Shown here: positions 1 to 13,309 of the stretch, in pieces
Numbering within the stretch: position 1 is the stretch's first letter
How the letters are laid out: each line of letters begins with the position of its first letter
From: Hypericum androsaemum
Taxonomy: Eukaryota; Streptophyta; Magnoliopsida; Malpighiales; Hypericaceae
Direction of reading: 5' to 3'
DNA: 64,000 bases
NCBI GenBank assembly: GCA_963995505.1
Contig: OZ023184.1
Location: forward strand, 19,094,228-19,158,227
The notes under the pieces: model-generated
Told to the model about the DNA's origin: nothing
Seen by the model: only the letters and a program-made list of their open reading frames with translations
Databases searched by the model: none
Translations under genes and position numbers: made by a program

Positions 1-443
1 TAAACATACCATATTTACAACAAAAAATGTGTTAATCTCAATACATTCTCTCAAATAAAGCTACATGCCAAAAGTTTACAATTTCCCAAGAAGATATATG
101 ATTATTTTTTCCCTGTATTATTTGCTAGCAATTATCTGCTACAGATGATTGCCCTGCAGTTTCCATGTGGAAATAAGGATGGGAGATGAGAGAATATGGG
201 GAAGTCTGCTAACCAAAGTCTCATTGGATTTTTTTTATAAGTAAAATTTTATTTCAATATAAGCATATTTATATTTTCTAGGTGTTAAATTTTTTTATCA
301 CGAAATTACAATCACAACTTCATTAAAATCATACCGAAGTAAAATTTCGTGAAAAACCTCAGTAAAAATGAAAGTCTCATTAGATTTTACTTTTTAAACA
401 AGTCTCACTGGAGATATCTACTCGAAACACAACCAGGATATTA
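1..443. other. A/T-rich intergenic DNA
   Basis: I see no gene, clear repeat or regulatory site here. It lies outside the target duplication of the neighbouring retroposon. Confidence 0.5.
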
Positions 444-1618
444 GTGAGAGCTCTTCTCTATTAATATTAGCGAGGCCTATATTAAACAGAAGTTACAGTA
501 CAGAAAAGATAAATACATAGACATAAGACGATAAAACCAAACAGAAAATGAGAGCCAATCTAATGACAGCATAGTGGCACTACGGGGGGGGCGATGGACG
601 ATCGAGATGGCAGGAGAGCCAAAAGACTGGGCGAAATTCTGCCAAGATAAAGCTACGTATAATAACCATCAGACAAACTCGTGGGCATTTGAATGCATAC
701 AAGATGCACGCAAATTAGAGCCAAGGTTGACCTAAGTCTACCAAAACAAAGTTCTCCACCCGCAACCACAGAAAAGGCAATGAAATCCGAAAGGATCTTG
801 GATCAGGCATAAACCGATTCGAACAAAAGACCACACAACAAAGAAAGCACACATGAAAGTAAATAAACATAAATCCGAGTCCACGAGACACGAGATCAAG
901 CAAGAAAGCTACAAACAGGAATAACAAGACGATAAAAGCCATAAATAAACAGAGAACCAACGGACCCGTCGGCCCGGAGGGAGGCCACCCAGTGACCAAC
1001 CCTCCGGTCGACCTCAGGTGATGGTCAGCACTCTGGCAAGAGCACCAGGCGGCCGATGAGGGCGCCTGTCTCGTAACAGCAATTGTGCTCCGTGATGAGG
1101 AAGACTGGAAGGGAGGAAACCGGAGGACAAGCAATTTCGGAGGAGACGGAACGAACCCTAGAAGTCGAGCTGCTAATGTGGGGCCGATTGCAGAGGGCGA
1201 GATCCGAAGACGAAGAGGGTAGAGGAGGTGACAGGGGTTAAGTTAAAGCTGAAGAGGGCAAAGTCCAGCTACTTCTAAAGCAAACCCAGAGACGGCTTTT
1301 GCTGAGCGGGGAGAAGGCGAGGCTGAGCGGATCTGCGTGGATGAGAGCTGGGCGGCGGGCCGAGGAGATGAGTGGCGGGTTGAGGAGCTAGGTGGTGGGC
1401 TAAGCGGCTAGAGGCGAGAGGCGAGAGGCGAGAGGTGAGACTAGGCGGCAAGGGTGGTGGGAGTGGGTGGGTGGGAGGGCGGCAGCAGAAAGATAAAAGA
1501 ATAATAAACCCTAGATAGGTGTTCTCAATGGAAGAAAGTGAAAGGGCTCTCAGTGGGAGAGAGAAAAAAACATGTCAAACTAGAGGTTGAAATTTTTTCA
1601 TATGTGAGAGCTCTTCTC
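444..1618 (-). mobile_element. LINE-like retroposon, copy A, with 15-bp target duplication
   Basis: The body (about 459-1603) is flanked by a perfect 15-bp direct repeat, GTGAGAGCTCTTCTC, at 444-458 and 1604-1618, as expected for a target-site duplication. On the minus strand its last ~600 bp match, with many substitutions, the 3' part of copy B at 1.64-2.68 kb; both end near AGGCCTATATTA read on this strand's complement. No convincing poly(A) is present at its 3' end, which instead ends in a short AT-rich tail. No reverse transcriptase or endonuclease is encoded, so it is 5'-truncated or non-autonomous. The 139-residue open frame inside has no recognisable domain and I do not call it a gene. 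The class (LINE or SINE-like) is inferred. Confidence 0.6.
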
Positions 1619-1626
1619 ACCGTTTG

Positions 1627-2700
1627 AAAACTTGGAGAATTATCTCTCCCTCTTACGAGTGGAGCTTTCTCTCTCCCAAAAAGTGGAGCTCTCCTAGGTC
1701 TTTTGCCTCTTTTCTTCTTGCCGCCGTTGGTGGCCTCTCTTTGCTATCTTCATCTTCTACCTTACATCTCCACCCTCCTTCACTACACAAGTCTTCCTCC
1801 ACTTCGTCTCTTGCAACCTCCAACGACCACCACAAAACCTCGACAGTTTGCAACCTAGTGCCTCGTCGTTTACCTCTCTGGCTAGCAGATCTTTTGAGAT
1901 ACAAGCCGTGTTGTCCTAGCCCGGTTCACATGCAGCACCTCCAGGACACCATCCATCCTCCAGAGGCCTCTCCCGAGCCCGGGCGGTCTCCTCCCCTTCT
2001 AGCTCAGCCGGCCCAGCCTTCCTTCGGACTCACAGCCACCGTCTCGACCCTCCAGGCCTCTGTCTTGCCCTCGCCGCTTCACCCGAGTCCTGGCCCTCCC
2101 CCAACTACGTCTGAGGCGGTCTCTTTTGGGGGTCGGAGGGGCTGGTCACTGTAGACCTCCCCTCCGGCCCTCGGTGGTTTTAATTTTCAGTTTTATTGTC
2201 TTATGTTCGTGCTTTAAATATTTTGTTGTTGTTATTTTGTTGTTGTTATGTTTGGTGGCTTCCTGGGACTTTGTTTATTTTCTACTAGTAGTGTGTTCTT
2301 GTTTGGATTTTGGTTGGATCTGCTTTTGCTTGTTCTGAGATCTTTTCGTATCTCGAAACCTTTTCTGTAGCTACAGGTGGAGAACTTTGTCTTGGTTGAA
2401 TTTATTCGACCTTGGCTCTCATTTGGATGCATCTCGTATGCATTCAAATGCCCACGAGCTTGTCTTGTGGTTATTGGCCGTAGCTTTGTCTCGGCAGAAT
2501 TTCGCCCGGTCGTTTGGCTTTCGTGCCTTCTCGATCATCCTTCGCTCCCCCCTGTGCCACTCTGCTGTCATTCGATTGGGTTTCGTTTTCTGATTAGTTT
2601 CTATCGTCTTATGTCTTTGTATTTATCTTTTCTGTTTTGTAACTCTTTATTAATATAGGCCTGTGTGACTTTTTCCCTAAAAAAAACTTGGATAATTTAT
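1627..2700 (+). mobile_element. LINE-like retroposon, copy B, opposite orientation
   Basis: This copy (about 1644-2682) ends in a short poly(A) preceded by TTAATATAGGCCTGTGTGAC. Its flanks AACTTGGAGAATTAT (left) and AACTTGGATAATTTAT (right) look like an imperfect target duplication. The 3' ~600 bp resemble copy A inverted, so the two copies form a long imperfect hairpin around their 5' parts. A 176-residue Pro/Ser-rich open frame (1624-2154) covers the 5' half. It has no recognisable domain and starts within the flank, so it is not annotated as a gene. Confidence 0.6.
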
Positions 2701-4363
2701 TTTGACTAAAATATTATCAAAAAATTACTTGAAAATGATTTAAAAAATTAACATAAAACTACAAATGGTCAGTTTATGAGCGATTTAATTGTTGTTTGGA
2801 AAGGCGAAACGTCGAATCTCCTTAACGCTATTAAGAATGGTAAAGGGACGGGATTTTAATTTACTCTTGCGGGCCGATTGGGGTGTTGAGTCTTCGTAGT
2901 ATTTCGAGGTGCGAGGTAGTTATGCGGTCAAATTAGGAGATATATTTTAGGCAGTATATTATTGATTTGGCTAGTTTTTTTACTTCTAACTCTCATGGTG
3001 TAACTTTTCTAATTGGAGTAATATAATTATACCTTTTTTAAAATAAATAAAACTACAAATAAATAAAACCTATAAATCTGAAAATATCCTTGTGCAAAAA
3101 GATAATCGAGTAAACATTTTCAAAAAAAATCGAGTTGAGGCAAATCCTACGCAACCATCCGGGAAAGATGAATTTTACCTTATTCATTCTGATCTCCTGG
3201 AATGAATGGCAAATGTCATTTCAATTGAATAATCTCGTGATAGTAAGATGTTACCTTCAATCTAATATACATTTTTTTTCAAGTAATCACAATTCACATG
3301 TTTTGATACCAATGTAGAATAAAAAATTGGATTTAATCCAATCCTATATACTAATTTTTGCGACGCTAACATAAATGCACAGTCCAAAACAACAGCTTGG
3401 TTCTGGTGCTACCGCCTTTTGCTTTAACACACAAGGAATTATCACAGTTTGGTACTGGTTCCGGTGCTACCGCCTCCCATAAGATAGCGAATTTGTGGGT
3501 TTTTTTTAATATTCACCGTGATTGTAATTAACGATGTCATAATCTCGATCTTCGTTAGCCGCAACTCCAAAACGTGGAACCCTTATACATTCCCATGTGT
3601 TAGTGTCGTGTATCAAGGGAATCACACATGCAACGTAACAGAAGGGACGAAACTAAATCCAAGTAAATTCGATGGTTTTGGTCAGATTTCCGGTATCTAT
3701 CCTCCATGTGAAAGCCCTTAGAATCCGAGCCAAAGGACAAAGAGGCCATCACTACAAAGGGGAGAGGGTTTGCCTCCAAGTCAAACAACAAAAGTCGACC
3801 CATTGGTCCCATTATCAGTTTATATCCTTTTCCAATTTATAACGCCCAAGACAGCTTCCTGTATGTTTCTTATCCATTATCTCTCTTTCACTTCCCATAC
3901 CCCTTATCTGGATTAGTTCTTAGTCATCGGATCCTCTTTGTGTGTACAAAACGGATCCAATTCTGTCATATGGACAGAACTTGGATGAATAATATTGTCG
4001 TCTCATTCAGTTCGTTGGAATGAGATTGGAAATTGGAACAGTTGATTCAGTTGGTTGGTGTATGTATTGTGCACGGTGGAAGTGGAAGGTTGTTGGCTGA
4101 GCGTTCACTGACCCATTTTTTATCATCGTATCAGAACGAGTTGATCTTGTGACCCGTTGTGTTTGCATGACCATCCGAAATCACAAGAGGCCCGTGCAAA
4201 CATATATTAATATGCACATTCGAGTTAGATATGAAAATTATAATACCCTTGTTTTTAGTTTTTGATATTTTTCAGTAATGAATTGTCAAATATTTTTAAA
4301 GTTTCTCTAACGTTTCCTGATTCGACCGACTGGCTCCACAAGAGGTAATCATCCATCATGAAA
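2701..4363. other. Intergenic, no gene seen
   Basis: A/T-rich DNA without a supported coding region. A ~25-bp motif containing GGTGCTACCGCCT occurs twice, near 3390 and 3455. Short open frames here have no recognisable content. Confidence 0.45.
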
Positions 4364-5580
4364 TTATTTCAGGTCAATTACGTTTAACTTTGTAGTTCTC
4401 TCAAGATATTTGATGAGTGTGCAAACACTCAAGTATTTGTCATATGTTTCGTATGTATTCAATCGTGTTTCATTCGGTTTTTGCCATGTCCAGTAGAGTC
4501 TTTTGTCGTTCGTATGTGTTTGAGTCGTGGAGTGGACTTCTACTATTTTTCGTGTGTTTTTATAGGTACTTGGAGAGGTTCGAGCATGGATGAAAGGACG
4601 AGAAGGCTTGGCCAAAGGAGCAGGCAGCCCAGCGGCCGCTACCCCTCTGGCCCTCGCTGGGGGGGACTCACATAATGACCAAGAATTTTGGACCCAGCGG
4701 CCGCTAGGTCCCCGATGGCAGCTTCGTTCGGACATCTTATTTAGTCAGAATTTTGGCTCGTTTCAATTGTATTCGACTTTTGGCCCCTGTTTCGGCCCTA
4801 GAACTATAATTATATTATTTGTTGCATTACTTGGCTAGCAAGACTCCTAGATTAGGTTAATCTCTTCTAGGTTTTCCTATTGTCTAGCTTGGACATTTAG
4901 CTATATATAGGCCATAGTCTTTTAGGTTTAATATACTTTTACTGCGACATTGAGACAGCCTAAGATGCTTAATAAAGTCAGGATTTCATTAAGCTTCGTG
5001 GAGGAGATTGGCAAGGCTTGCTCGAACGACTAAGTCCCCTCTCTCCTTATACTTATGCTTTTCTTATACTTATACTTTCTGTTATAATGCCCTAGCATCT
5101 GATTAATTACCTATGTTAATTTATGGTTCGAATATCTTGCGAATTAGTTATTAATTAGTGTACTTTATGTTTAGCCTAACTTGATCACTTAGGTTATGAT
5201 TAGAGTTGATGAGAGTGGACCGAGAGGCACTCGAATTAATAAAAAAAACTAATTAACATGTTCTTAGGTATTAATGAGACGTCTTGATATCATAAGAATA
5301 ACCTGCTAGGAGGAATCATCATAATTTGGATTAGCATAGTTCTAAGATTAATTGATGAGCGAAAGCGTCAATTAATAACTTAGACTCTTGATATCTTAGT
5401 TTTATCTCTCTAATGAGCGAAAGTGTTAGGAGGATGCACTAGAATACTCCGGATACTAGTTGGGACTTAATAAGAACCATAATTTCCACATAGGTAGTCA
5501 ATCCATAGGGTATCGTGCTCATTTGTCTCCATTGAATTTACAACTCTTTTATTTACGTTTTCGATTTCGTTTATTTACTT
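4364..5580 (+). repeat. Possible solo LTR or retrotransposon remnant
   Basis: Non-coding stretch with features often seen in plant LTRs: a TATA-like CTATATATAGG near 4901, a purine-rich region, and the repeated phrase ATGAGCGAAAG near 5354 and 5414. I could not find matching LTR ends or a target duplication, so the assignment is weak. Confidence 0.28.
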
Positions 5581-6638
5581 GCAATCTTACAACCTTATAA
5601 ATTTTTTAATTCTCTCGCTTCACATAATTACTTGCCTTGATTTCGTGTTCAAACCTCAGTTCGAAGAACCTTACTTTCCACTATACTATTTGATTGTGTG
5701 TTTTATTGCTTGTCAATTTTTCGTATATCAATATTTGCCAGAAAAGGAAGTGCAATATGGATTACTTAAATCAAATCAATTAAGACTTTCTGAACATACA
5801 CGATTTACAGTTTATCACAATTTCTATATCTATCTATATTTTTACTTAATATGCACCTTGCCAATTTTCTTTGGTTGGATTCACAAAATTTACACATATA
5901 CCAAGTTTTTTTAATGCATTAATTTAATATTATTTTGTGAACTGTAGTAAAAAATATCAGTTGTCTATAGGTATATTGCATAAAAAAGAGTTCTATTATT
6001 TTTTGAATAAGTTAAATTTATTATAGTAATATTACTTACCCATTAGAAAAACGGCAATCTTAGAGCCGTCGGACTTTTCAAAATCCTAGTACGATAAAAT
6101 TTCTCGGAAAAAAAAAGCACCAGGAAAAAGGTTCTATTATCTATATCTATGCAATTTTTGTAAACCTAACAGATATTAAACCCTAGAACTCTATCGATTC
6201 ATGCTACGTCTAGTGCTGCTAAGCTAAATATATTTTAGCATATCTATACTATATATATATATATTATTTGTTAAATTTATAGGTAAAATTTTTAAAAGTT
6301 TTCTATATCCATGATGTAAATTACCTATTACATTTTCTCTATTAGTAAATTTCTATCATTTCCCCCGAAAAAAAGTAAATGTACATTGCTCATATTTTTT
6401 GTGCCTATAAAACTAAAAATTACCCTGAATGGATGTGAGTCATCATCTCTCCAGGGTCATAAAATACAAGGTCGGTCAGGTGATCAAATTCTTCGACGTG
6501 CAATTGCAGATCTTTCCCACCTTTGTAGGGAAAGTTAGTAATGGACAGAGAGATTCATATACTCGTAGAGAGAGACACGCAAAGCTAAGGGCAGCAGAAT
6601 CTTCGTGGGTCCATCACCTTTCCGCCTTTTACTTTTTT
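5581..6638. other. A/T-rich intergenic DNA
   Basis: No gene is supported. The 111-residue open frame at 5579-5914 is low-complexity and starts within A/T-rich DNA. Confidence 0.4.
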
Positions 6639-6904
6639 TAATTTTTAGGGAAAAGTCCACTTTAGTACCCTGTAGTATCGCCCAAAATCAATTTAGTACC
6701 TTGTGGTAAAAAACCGACCAATCGAGTCATACTTAATCCAATTAACATCAAAAAGGTCCTCGGGCAGCTGCCCGGACCTGCCCGAACCCTGCCCGGACTA
6801 CGTGGCCAGCCACGTCACCAAAACTTGATGACGTGGCGCCACGTGAACATCCATCTTCTTCCCTCTCTTCCTCTCCTCCTCCTCTTCTCCTCCTCCGCCT
6901 CCTC

Positions 6905-6940
<36 letters not shown>

Positions 6941-7458
6941 CTCCACCTCCTCCTCCTCCACTTCGTCCTCCTCCTCCTCGTCCTCCTCCTCCTCCTCCTC
7001 CGCCTCCTCCTCCACTTCGTCCTCCTCCTCCTCCTCCTCCTCCACTTCGTCCTCCTCCTCTTCTCCTCCTCCTCCTCCTCCTCCTCCTCCTCCTCCTCGT
7101 CCTCCTCCTCCTTCTCCTCCTCGTCCTCCTCCTCCTCCACTTCGTCCTCCTCCTCCTCCTCCTCTGCCTCCTCCTCCTCCTCCTCCTTCTCCTCCTCCTC
7201 ATCCTCCCCCTCCGCTTCGTCCTCCTCCGCCTCGTCCTCCTCCTCCTCCTCCACGTGGCACCACGTCATCAAGTTTTGGTGACGTGGTTGGCCACGTAGT
7301 CCGGGCAGGGTTCGGGCAGGTCCGGGCAGCTGCCCGAGGACCTTTTTGATGTTAATTGGAATAAGTATGACTCGATTGGTCAGTTTTTTACCACAGAGTA
7401 CTAAAGTGATTTTGGGAGATACCACAGGGTACTAAAGTAGACTTTTTCCTACTTTTTA
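6639..7458. mobile_element. Mutator-type MITE with (CCT)n core, copy 1
   Basis: The element (6648-7449) has ~230-bp terminal inverted repeats starting GGGAAAAGTCCACTTTAGTA. Candidate 9-bp target duplications, TAATTTTTA and TACTTTTTA, match at 8 of 9 positions, as expected for a Mutator-like element. The arms include the paired segments GACGTGGC and GCCACGTC and a GGGCAGCTGCCC palindrome. The centre is a long (CCT)n tract. It encodes nothing; the long Glu/Arg, Ser and Pro frames are microsatellite translation. Related copies lie at 49.6 and 59.7 kb. Confidence 0.8.
6886..7252. repeat. (CCT)n polypyrimidine tract
   Basis: An imperfect CTC/CCT trinucleotide tract of about 370 bp interrupted by GTC, GCC and CAC units. 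The complementary strand is a G-rich polypurine. Confidence 0.9.
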
Positions 7459-7996
7459 TGATAGTCTCTCTTTTTATCTTTTTAACTAATCTACAATTAT
7501 ATACAACAATTGGCCGCATGGTGGTCATAGTTTAATTAAGAGTTTTTTAGTTTGTGGCAGCATTAAATACTAATTATAACATTTTTGTCAAATTTTAAAA
7601 ATTTTATCAGATTCATATCTCGATTAATCAATCGGTATAAACCAATAAAAACGTACGCGCTGTATTGACCTCCATCATATGTTTGTCATCACCCTCACGT
7701 GATTTTAATCCTTTTCCTCGATCTCTCATGCTTGCCCTTTCCGTGGATCCACGGGAACAAAAGTTTTTAATTTTTGCATGGCAATGCTCGTATGGTTCTG
7801 TGTAAATTGTTCTTCCAAATGGAAGGAACTAAAATGGAATTTTTTATCAGCAAAATATGCATCTAATTGTTAAAGAGAGTTAGTTGTTCGAAGTAGTACA
7901 AAGTTATAATTTATTTAGAGAAATCATATGATAAATCTTAGGAACGTAACTAAAAATATTATTAAAAAAATAACGTTGAATTTTACGTACGAGACA

Positions 7997-8047
<51 letters not shown>

Positions 8048-10311
8048 CTAGGGAATCTCCTGCACTCGGCTCGAAGATCGATGGTGTTGATGTCCTCTTT
8101 TTACTCCTACCATGTACCAGCTAATCGATTACTTTGCTAGCTCCCCCGTTGATTATCTATCCATCCCTTGTACAGTGGATCACGTGAAATTCTCTGCCCG
8201 TAGGATCACTTTAACTATTATTTCTTCCCATGTCCTCCTCACATGCTCCAAATTTTTTACTCCCCAACAAATTTACCCCCGTCATTTTTTTACTGTGTCC
8301 AGCAATATCATAATTACTCAAAACCTGAATTAATCCAAATACTTGAAACATTTTCCATCAAATTCCTCTCTTGTATTAAGACGGTGAAGGTTATCGGCCT
8401 AAGGCAACATGATGCGCACTAAGTTTCTGCTTATAAGCCCAATTGCAAGAAATTTGGTGGTATCTTGAGGCTCTAATTAATCTACAAATACACGTCACAA
8501 ACAACCAGTACACATCGATGACAGTTGCTTAAGAGTCAATTTTGGTCATATCACTACCAAAAGAATTATTAGGTTCGTATTTTTTAATACCAAAACTCAA
8601 ATTATCGCAAATGAACAAATACCGTTAATAGTAACTTTACAATTAGTCAAAATCGCTTGATATTTAGGTATTTATAGGACAAACTGATTCGATTTCGAGG
8701 ACCCACAGGCTTATCATGTCATGGTTGGTGTGAAAGAAATGGTATGAATGGGAATCAGTCAAGCTTCCAGTTGGGAGGTCTTCCAAAAAAAAACAGCTCA
8801 CAATATTTGCTATCTTCCTGTTTTTGAGTTGCACCCAATTTTTTTAAAGTTCTAATATTCGAAATATTGTCTGGTCCAATTTTAGCTAGCAACTCTTCTA
8901 ATTTTGAATTTACATGTATATCAAATAAAATATTTGTGATGTTTCAAATCAAAAAGACCTATTAACTAAACCCAATTTACTAACCATGTTGTGCCAACAA
9001 CCGATATTGCACTCAAGTTTTGCATAATTTTTTTGGTGGAATCCAAGTTTTGCATAATTGCATGTGTCTATTACACGCCGCATGTGGGCCACTGAAATTA
9101 ACCCAAGCTCTTCCTATTGTATTGACAACACCAAAATGCAGAAGCTTATTCATTTCAACTGGCTTCTAACAACGACACAACTACATACATTTACATTTTA
9201 CTCTCCTGTAATTTTCCACTGGTACAATTGACCCATCTCTCGATATATTAATCTTAACCACACTAACTCTTCACCAACCCAAGCAATGAAAACAACTTTT
9301 TTCCAGAATGCTTATTTTAGGAGATAATTTTTTTCAATCATTTCTTTTAATTCAGTTCAGTATTTCGATTAACTCTTATAAATCACATACCATGTTCAAT
9401 TCTCACCTACTAAGAATTAGTCCAAAAGATAAGAGACTTAAATTTACTAAAAAATTCTAAAAATAAATGTAAAAATATAATTATAAGAATTATTCTTAAA
9501 GTATAACCCAAAATATTCAACTACGGGTATATATATTCACTAAATTCTCACCCTGCAGCTGTTGTTGACCAAAGATTACACATGGTGCCCACAGGGCATG
9601 TTATTTTCGTACTCTAGTGTAAATGTGGGGCCACCGTCTCTGCCCCTCCCATGTGGCAACATCGCCCCGGAATTTATTAACCCCATCTGAGCACCCGTCC
9701 ACCTCCGGTAGCTAATTATTATTACTTGTAGTTGTAGCCGAATATATGCACGTTGAATACCGCAACCAAACACTCTATTTTAATAAATTCCGCCTCTTAA
9801 TCCCTTGTTAATTCAGCTAAAAAAATAAAATCTGATAATGGTTAGTTTAAGTAATACAAAAAATTAAAAAACTATGTAGGATTATAATCTCTTTTTTTAC
9901 ACGTTTTCTAATTAGTTTTTACTTGCCTAAATTTCTATTTAGACTAGTTTCCTATTGTTTATGGTTATGCCTCTTTAAGACTTGAGAATATTTCGTATTC
10001 CTATTTTGTTGAGGACTAGTTGGTTACCTGAATAATTAGTTGGTCTTCGTCTTACGAAAGTCCGATATAAAATTATCAATTATTTTAGTTCAAATAAAAA
10101 TAACATTACTATTATCTTATAAATTCGCATTTTAAAATTTCAAATTCTAAAATATAAATGAGTATCCGAATATTTTATAATTTTCATAAAAGAAAGTGAG
10201 GAACAAGTAATTTGCAAGTAGAAACATTAGGCCAAAGGTTTATTATTGTGGGGAAAAAAAAACCCGCGTACGGTAACAGTTTCCTAAACAAGCAACATCC
10301 TCGTGTCCTCG
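7459..10311. other. Long intergenic region upstream of the TORL gene
   Basis: No gene is supported in these 2.8 kb. It holds a (TA)n microsatellite and A/T-rich DNA. The open frame 9576-9773 on the minus strand has no recognisable domain and is not annotated. Confidence 0.5.
8000..8045. repeat. (TA)n microsatellite
   Basis: An uninterrupted AT dinucleotide run of about 45 bp. Confidence 0.95.
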
Positions 10312-10323
10312 ACATTTAAATAC
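10312..10323 (+). promoter_or_regulatory. Possible TATA element of the TORL gene
   Basis: A TTTAAATA-like sequence lies about 65 bp upstream of the first ATG of the TORL gene and is followed by a pyrimidine-rich leader. Weak match, assigned by position only. Confidence 0.25.
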
Positions 10324-10381
10324 CTACCAAAACACCATCTTCCTCTCCTTATTAGTTCTCCCACTACCACAACCGACTCAA

Positions 10382-13309
10382 ATGCGGAGCCCCGAGACCA
10401 AAACAATGTCGTCCCAGCCCAAACGACCGTCCCCGGCCTCGAGCCCGCCACCGCCTCACCAACAAAACGGCGCCGATCTGAAGCAGAAAATAATAAACTC
10501 ACTCAACAAGCTCTCGGATAGAGACACGCAGGCGATAGCCGCGTCGGAGCTGGAGGCGATAGCCAAGTCGCTGACGAACGACAGCTTCCCGACCTTCCTC
10601 AACTGCCTCCACCAAACGGACGCTTCCTCCAAGCCGACCGTCAGACGACAGGTCGTCCGCTTGCTCTCCACCATCTCCGCTTCCCACGGCGGCGACGCCA
10701 TATCCCCTCACCTCCCGAAGCTCGTGTCCACCCTCACGCGCCGACTCAGGGATCCCGACTCCGCCGTCCGGTCCGCCTGCGTGGTCGCCTCCGGCGACCT
10801 CTCCGTCGCCGCCGACTCCTCGCCGGTGCTCCTCCGGTCTCTCCTCGAGGTCCTGACGGGGGAGCAGGACGCGAACTCGCAGGCCGGGGCAGCGATGTGC
10901 CTGTCGGCGGCGGTGGAGGCGGTGCCGGAGGGGGCGGAGCGCCGGGAGATCCTTAGGAAGGCGCTGCCACGGCTGGGGAAGCTGGTGAGGGGCGAGGGGT
11001 TCAAGCCGAAGGGGGCGGTGCTGGGGCTGATCGGGAGCGTGGTCGGCGCCGGCGGCGCGTCCGGCAAGGGCTCGTTGGACTGGGTGGTTCCGTGCCTGGT
11101 GGGGTTCCTGAGCAGCGAGGACTGGGCTGCGAGAAAGGCGGCCGCGGAGGCCCTCGGGAGGGTGGCGGTGAGGGAGAGAGAGCTGGCCAAAGAGTATCGG
11201 AGTGGGTGCTTGGTCTCCTTGGAGAATAGAAGGTTTGATAAGGTAAAAAAAGCTTCAATCTTTTTATCTTCTCTCTCTATTTTAGGGTAGTTTCTGATGT
11301 GAAAAAAAGTCTGATCCTTTGCCTAAAGTTCATAGTTTTGCCTCATTGTTGCCATTAACCGAAGCGCGGATGCACGCTTCGGTTGATGGTTGATTTGGTT
11401 CTGTTGGATTCGCGAGGGGAAGCATTTTCTCGTCTTCGTCGAATGTAAAAAATCTATTCGCAATGTGGTTTTTAGTTTGAGTTGTTTTCTTTCGCAGGTG
11501 AAGGTGGTTAGAGAGACTATGAACCGTACATTGAACTTGTGGAAGGAAGTTCCAAGTGTTCCCGAGGAGATTCCTCCTCCTGCTCCATCTCCAGCTAGAT
11601 CTCCGGTCAGCGGTAAGAACCATCTGTTGCTTCCCGTTACTCTTCGTCCTTTAAAACTTTGAGATGCATAAATAAGAAGGTTTTTGTTTGATTAAGCTAA
11701 AAGTTGTAGTTTGTTGACCAAGTTTGAAAAGAGAAAGTTGTTATTAAGGGAAAGTCAATGTGGTTCATTTGATGCAAAAAGTGTTGTATGCTTAAGTTTG
11801 CATCCTGATGTTAACTTTGCTGAGCATAGGTCCCATTATTGTTATCTCATAAAATCTTTTAGCGTGGTCCAGTTTCATATTCTTATGTTTTTTGCTTATC
11901 CGGATTTTTCCATGGGACCAGATACTTCTAATTCTATTGGTGCATCTCCTCCTTCTGTCACCAAAAGTTATCATGATGTCGGCTTCAAAACTCCTTTGAA
12001 GAAGAAAACTGTCCCTGCTAACAGGTCACCACCATCCGATGCTTCGTGTGTGACCACTGTCAGAAAACAAAGCATTGGAAAGAGTAATGACAAGAATTTA
12101 ATGCCAGGCAGTCATTTGGACCAGGAGAAGAAGGCATCCTCCAGGAAGATTGAAGTTGCTGGGCTTACAGACCTATCACGTAGAGATGGTACCAGTGCAC
12201 ATGATTCTGAAGTTCCTCAGTTGAGAGGGAATGAGGACCACGGGAATTCTAAGCCAGAAACCAAGCGTGTCCTATTCAGTAGTACGCGCTTGGAGAAATT
12301 GCACAAATCTGGCGGTTTGAAATCTGGAAGAGTGGTCCCTTGTGTGGATGATGAAATCTGTTACAATAAAGACGTTGAGTTTAGTCGTCCAACTGAAGAA
12401 GTTTATGATGATCACAAGGATTATGAAGATCTTTCGTTGATAAACAAACAACTCATTCAGATTGAAAACCAGCAATCTAATCTTCTGAACATCCTTCAGG
12501 TAGATTCGATTCCATACTTCATCATTGTAGGTATCTCTAACTCTGTAAAGAGAGGTACTTAAAATGGTTAATATGGTGATGCTGCTAACTTGATATGCTT
12601 CGACAATCTCGTTGGGCTATTTGTGATAGTATATACTGCTTTTAGAAACTCGATCAATCCATATGGTGCTTTCTCCTCAAAGCTGGAAGAAACTCTGAAT
12701 TCTGTATTTTACCCCCACTAGAATGCACAAGCATATATTACTCTGTGTTGGCTTCAGATATGATACTGATGCCCATGATTATGCTATCAACCTGTTTGAC
12801 TAATTTTTCTTTTGCTTGAACAGAGGTTCATTGGGAAGTCCCAGAGTGGGTTAAATTCTCTGGAAACACGCGTTAACGGGTTGGAGATGGCATTGGATGA
12901 GATTTCGTATGACTTGGCGCTATCAAGTGGAAGAATTCAGCATACTGACTTCACAGACAATACGTGCTGCAAGCTGCCCGGCACTGAATTCTTGAGTCCT
13001 AAGTTCTGGAGGAGAACGGAAGGGCGGCTGTGTGCTTCAAAATTCACATCCACCGGGAGTGTCCAGGACACTGTGATAGGTACCAACCAAGATGCCGTCT
13101 CTGAAACTTACGTCACTGCTGGCCAAAGATTTAACCATAGAGCTATGAATGGACCCTTTGTGAACCCATCAACTGAAATCCCTTACGGAGTAGGAGTAAG
13201 GGGACGGTCAGGGTTTTCGTCTAGTCAAATTTCAGCTGATCTGGCCAATGATAATTTACAAGTTTGCGATGCCCGTGGATTTAGCAGATCTCAACCACTC
13301 CGTGTATAG
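10382..13309 (+). CDS. TORL3: TORTIFOLIA1-like HEAT-repeat microtubule-associated protein
   Basis: The family (TOR1/SPIRAL2 and relatives) binds cortical microtubules and affects directional cell growth. Four exons join in frame: 10382-11242, 11498-11612, 11922-12499 and 12824-13309, giving about 679 residues. Residues ~30-285 form HEAT/ARM-like helices; LVSTLTRRLRDPDSAVR and WAARKAAAEALGRVA are characteristic. Residues ~519-550 form a short predicted coiled coil, followed by the family motif SPKFWRRTEGR near residue 575. A second in-frame ATG at 10406 could be the true start. The C-terminus lacks the long tail of TOR1 itself, which fits the shorter TORL3/TORL4 group. The protein ends just before a GT-rich donor-like site, so a 3'-UTR intron or alternative C-terminus is possible. 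The tail-to-tail neighbour is CCB4, as I recall for TORL3 (At1g59850) in Arabidopsis; the symbol rests mainly on that. Paralogue assignment was not tested by alignment. Confidence 0.85.

Noticed and set aside
1624..2154. 176-residue Pro/Ser-rich frame as a gene
   Set aside because: It starts in the flank of a retroposon, has no domain and lies in a low-complexity pyrimidine-rich stretch.
5579..5914. 111-residue hydrophobic frame
   Set aside because: A/T-rich composition gives Phe/Ile/Leu/Tyr by chance; there is no homologous motif, and the region is probably an LTR flank.
6748..7425. Long Glu/Arg, Ser and Pro reading frames on both strands
   Set aside because: They are translations of the (CCT)n tract and the TIRs of a MITE. 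The same applies at 49627-50102 and 59725-60282.
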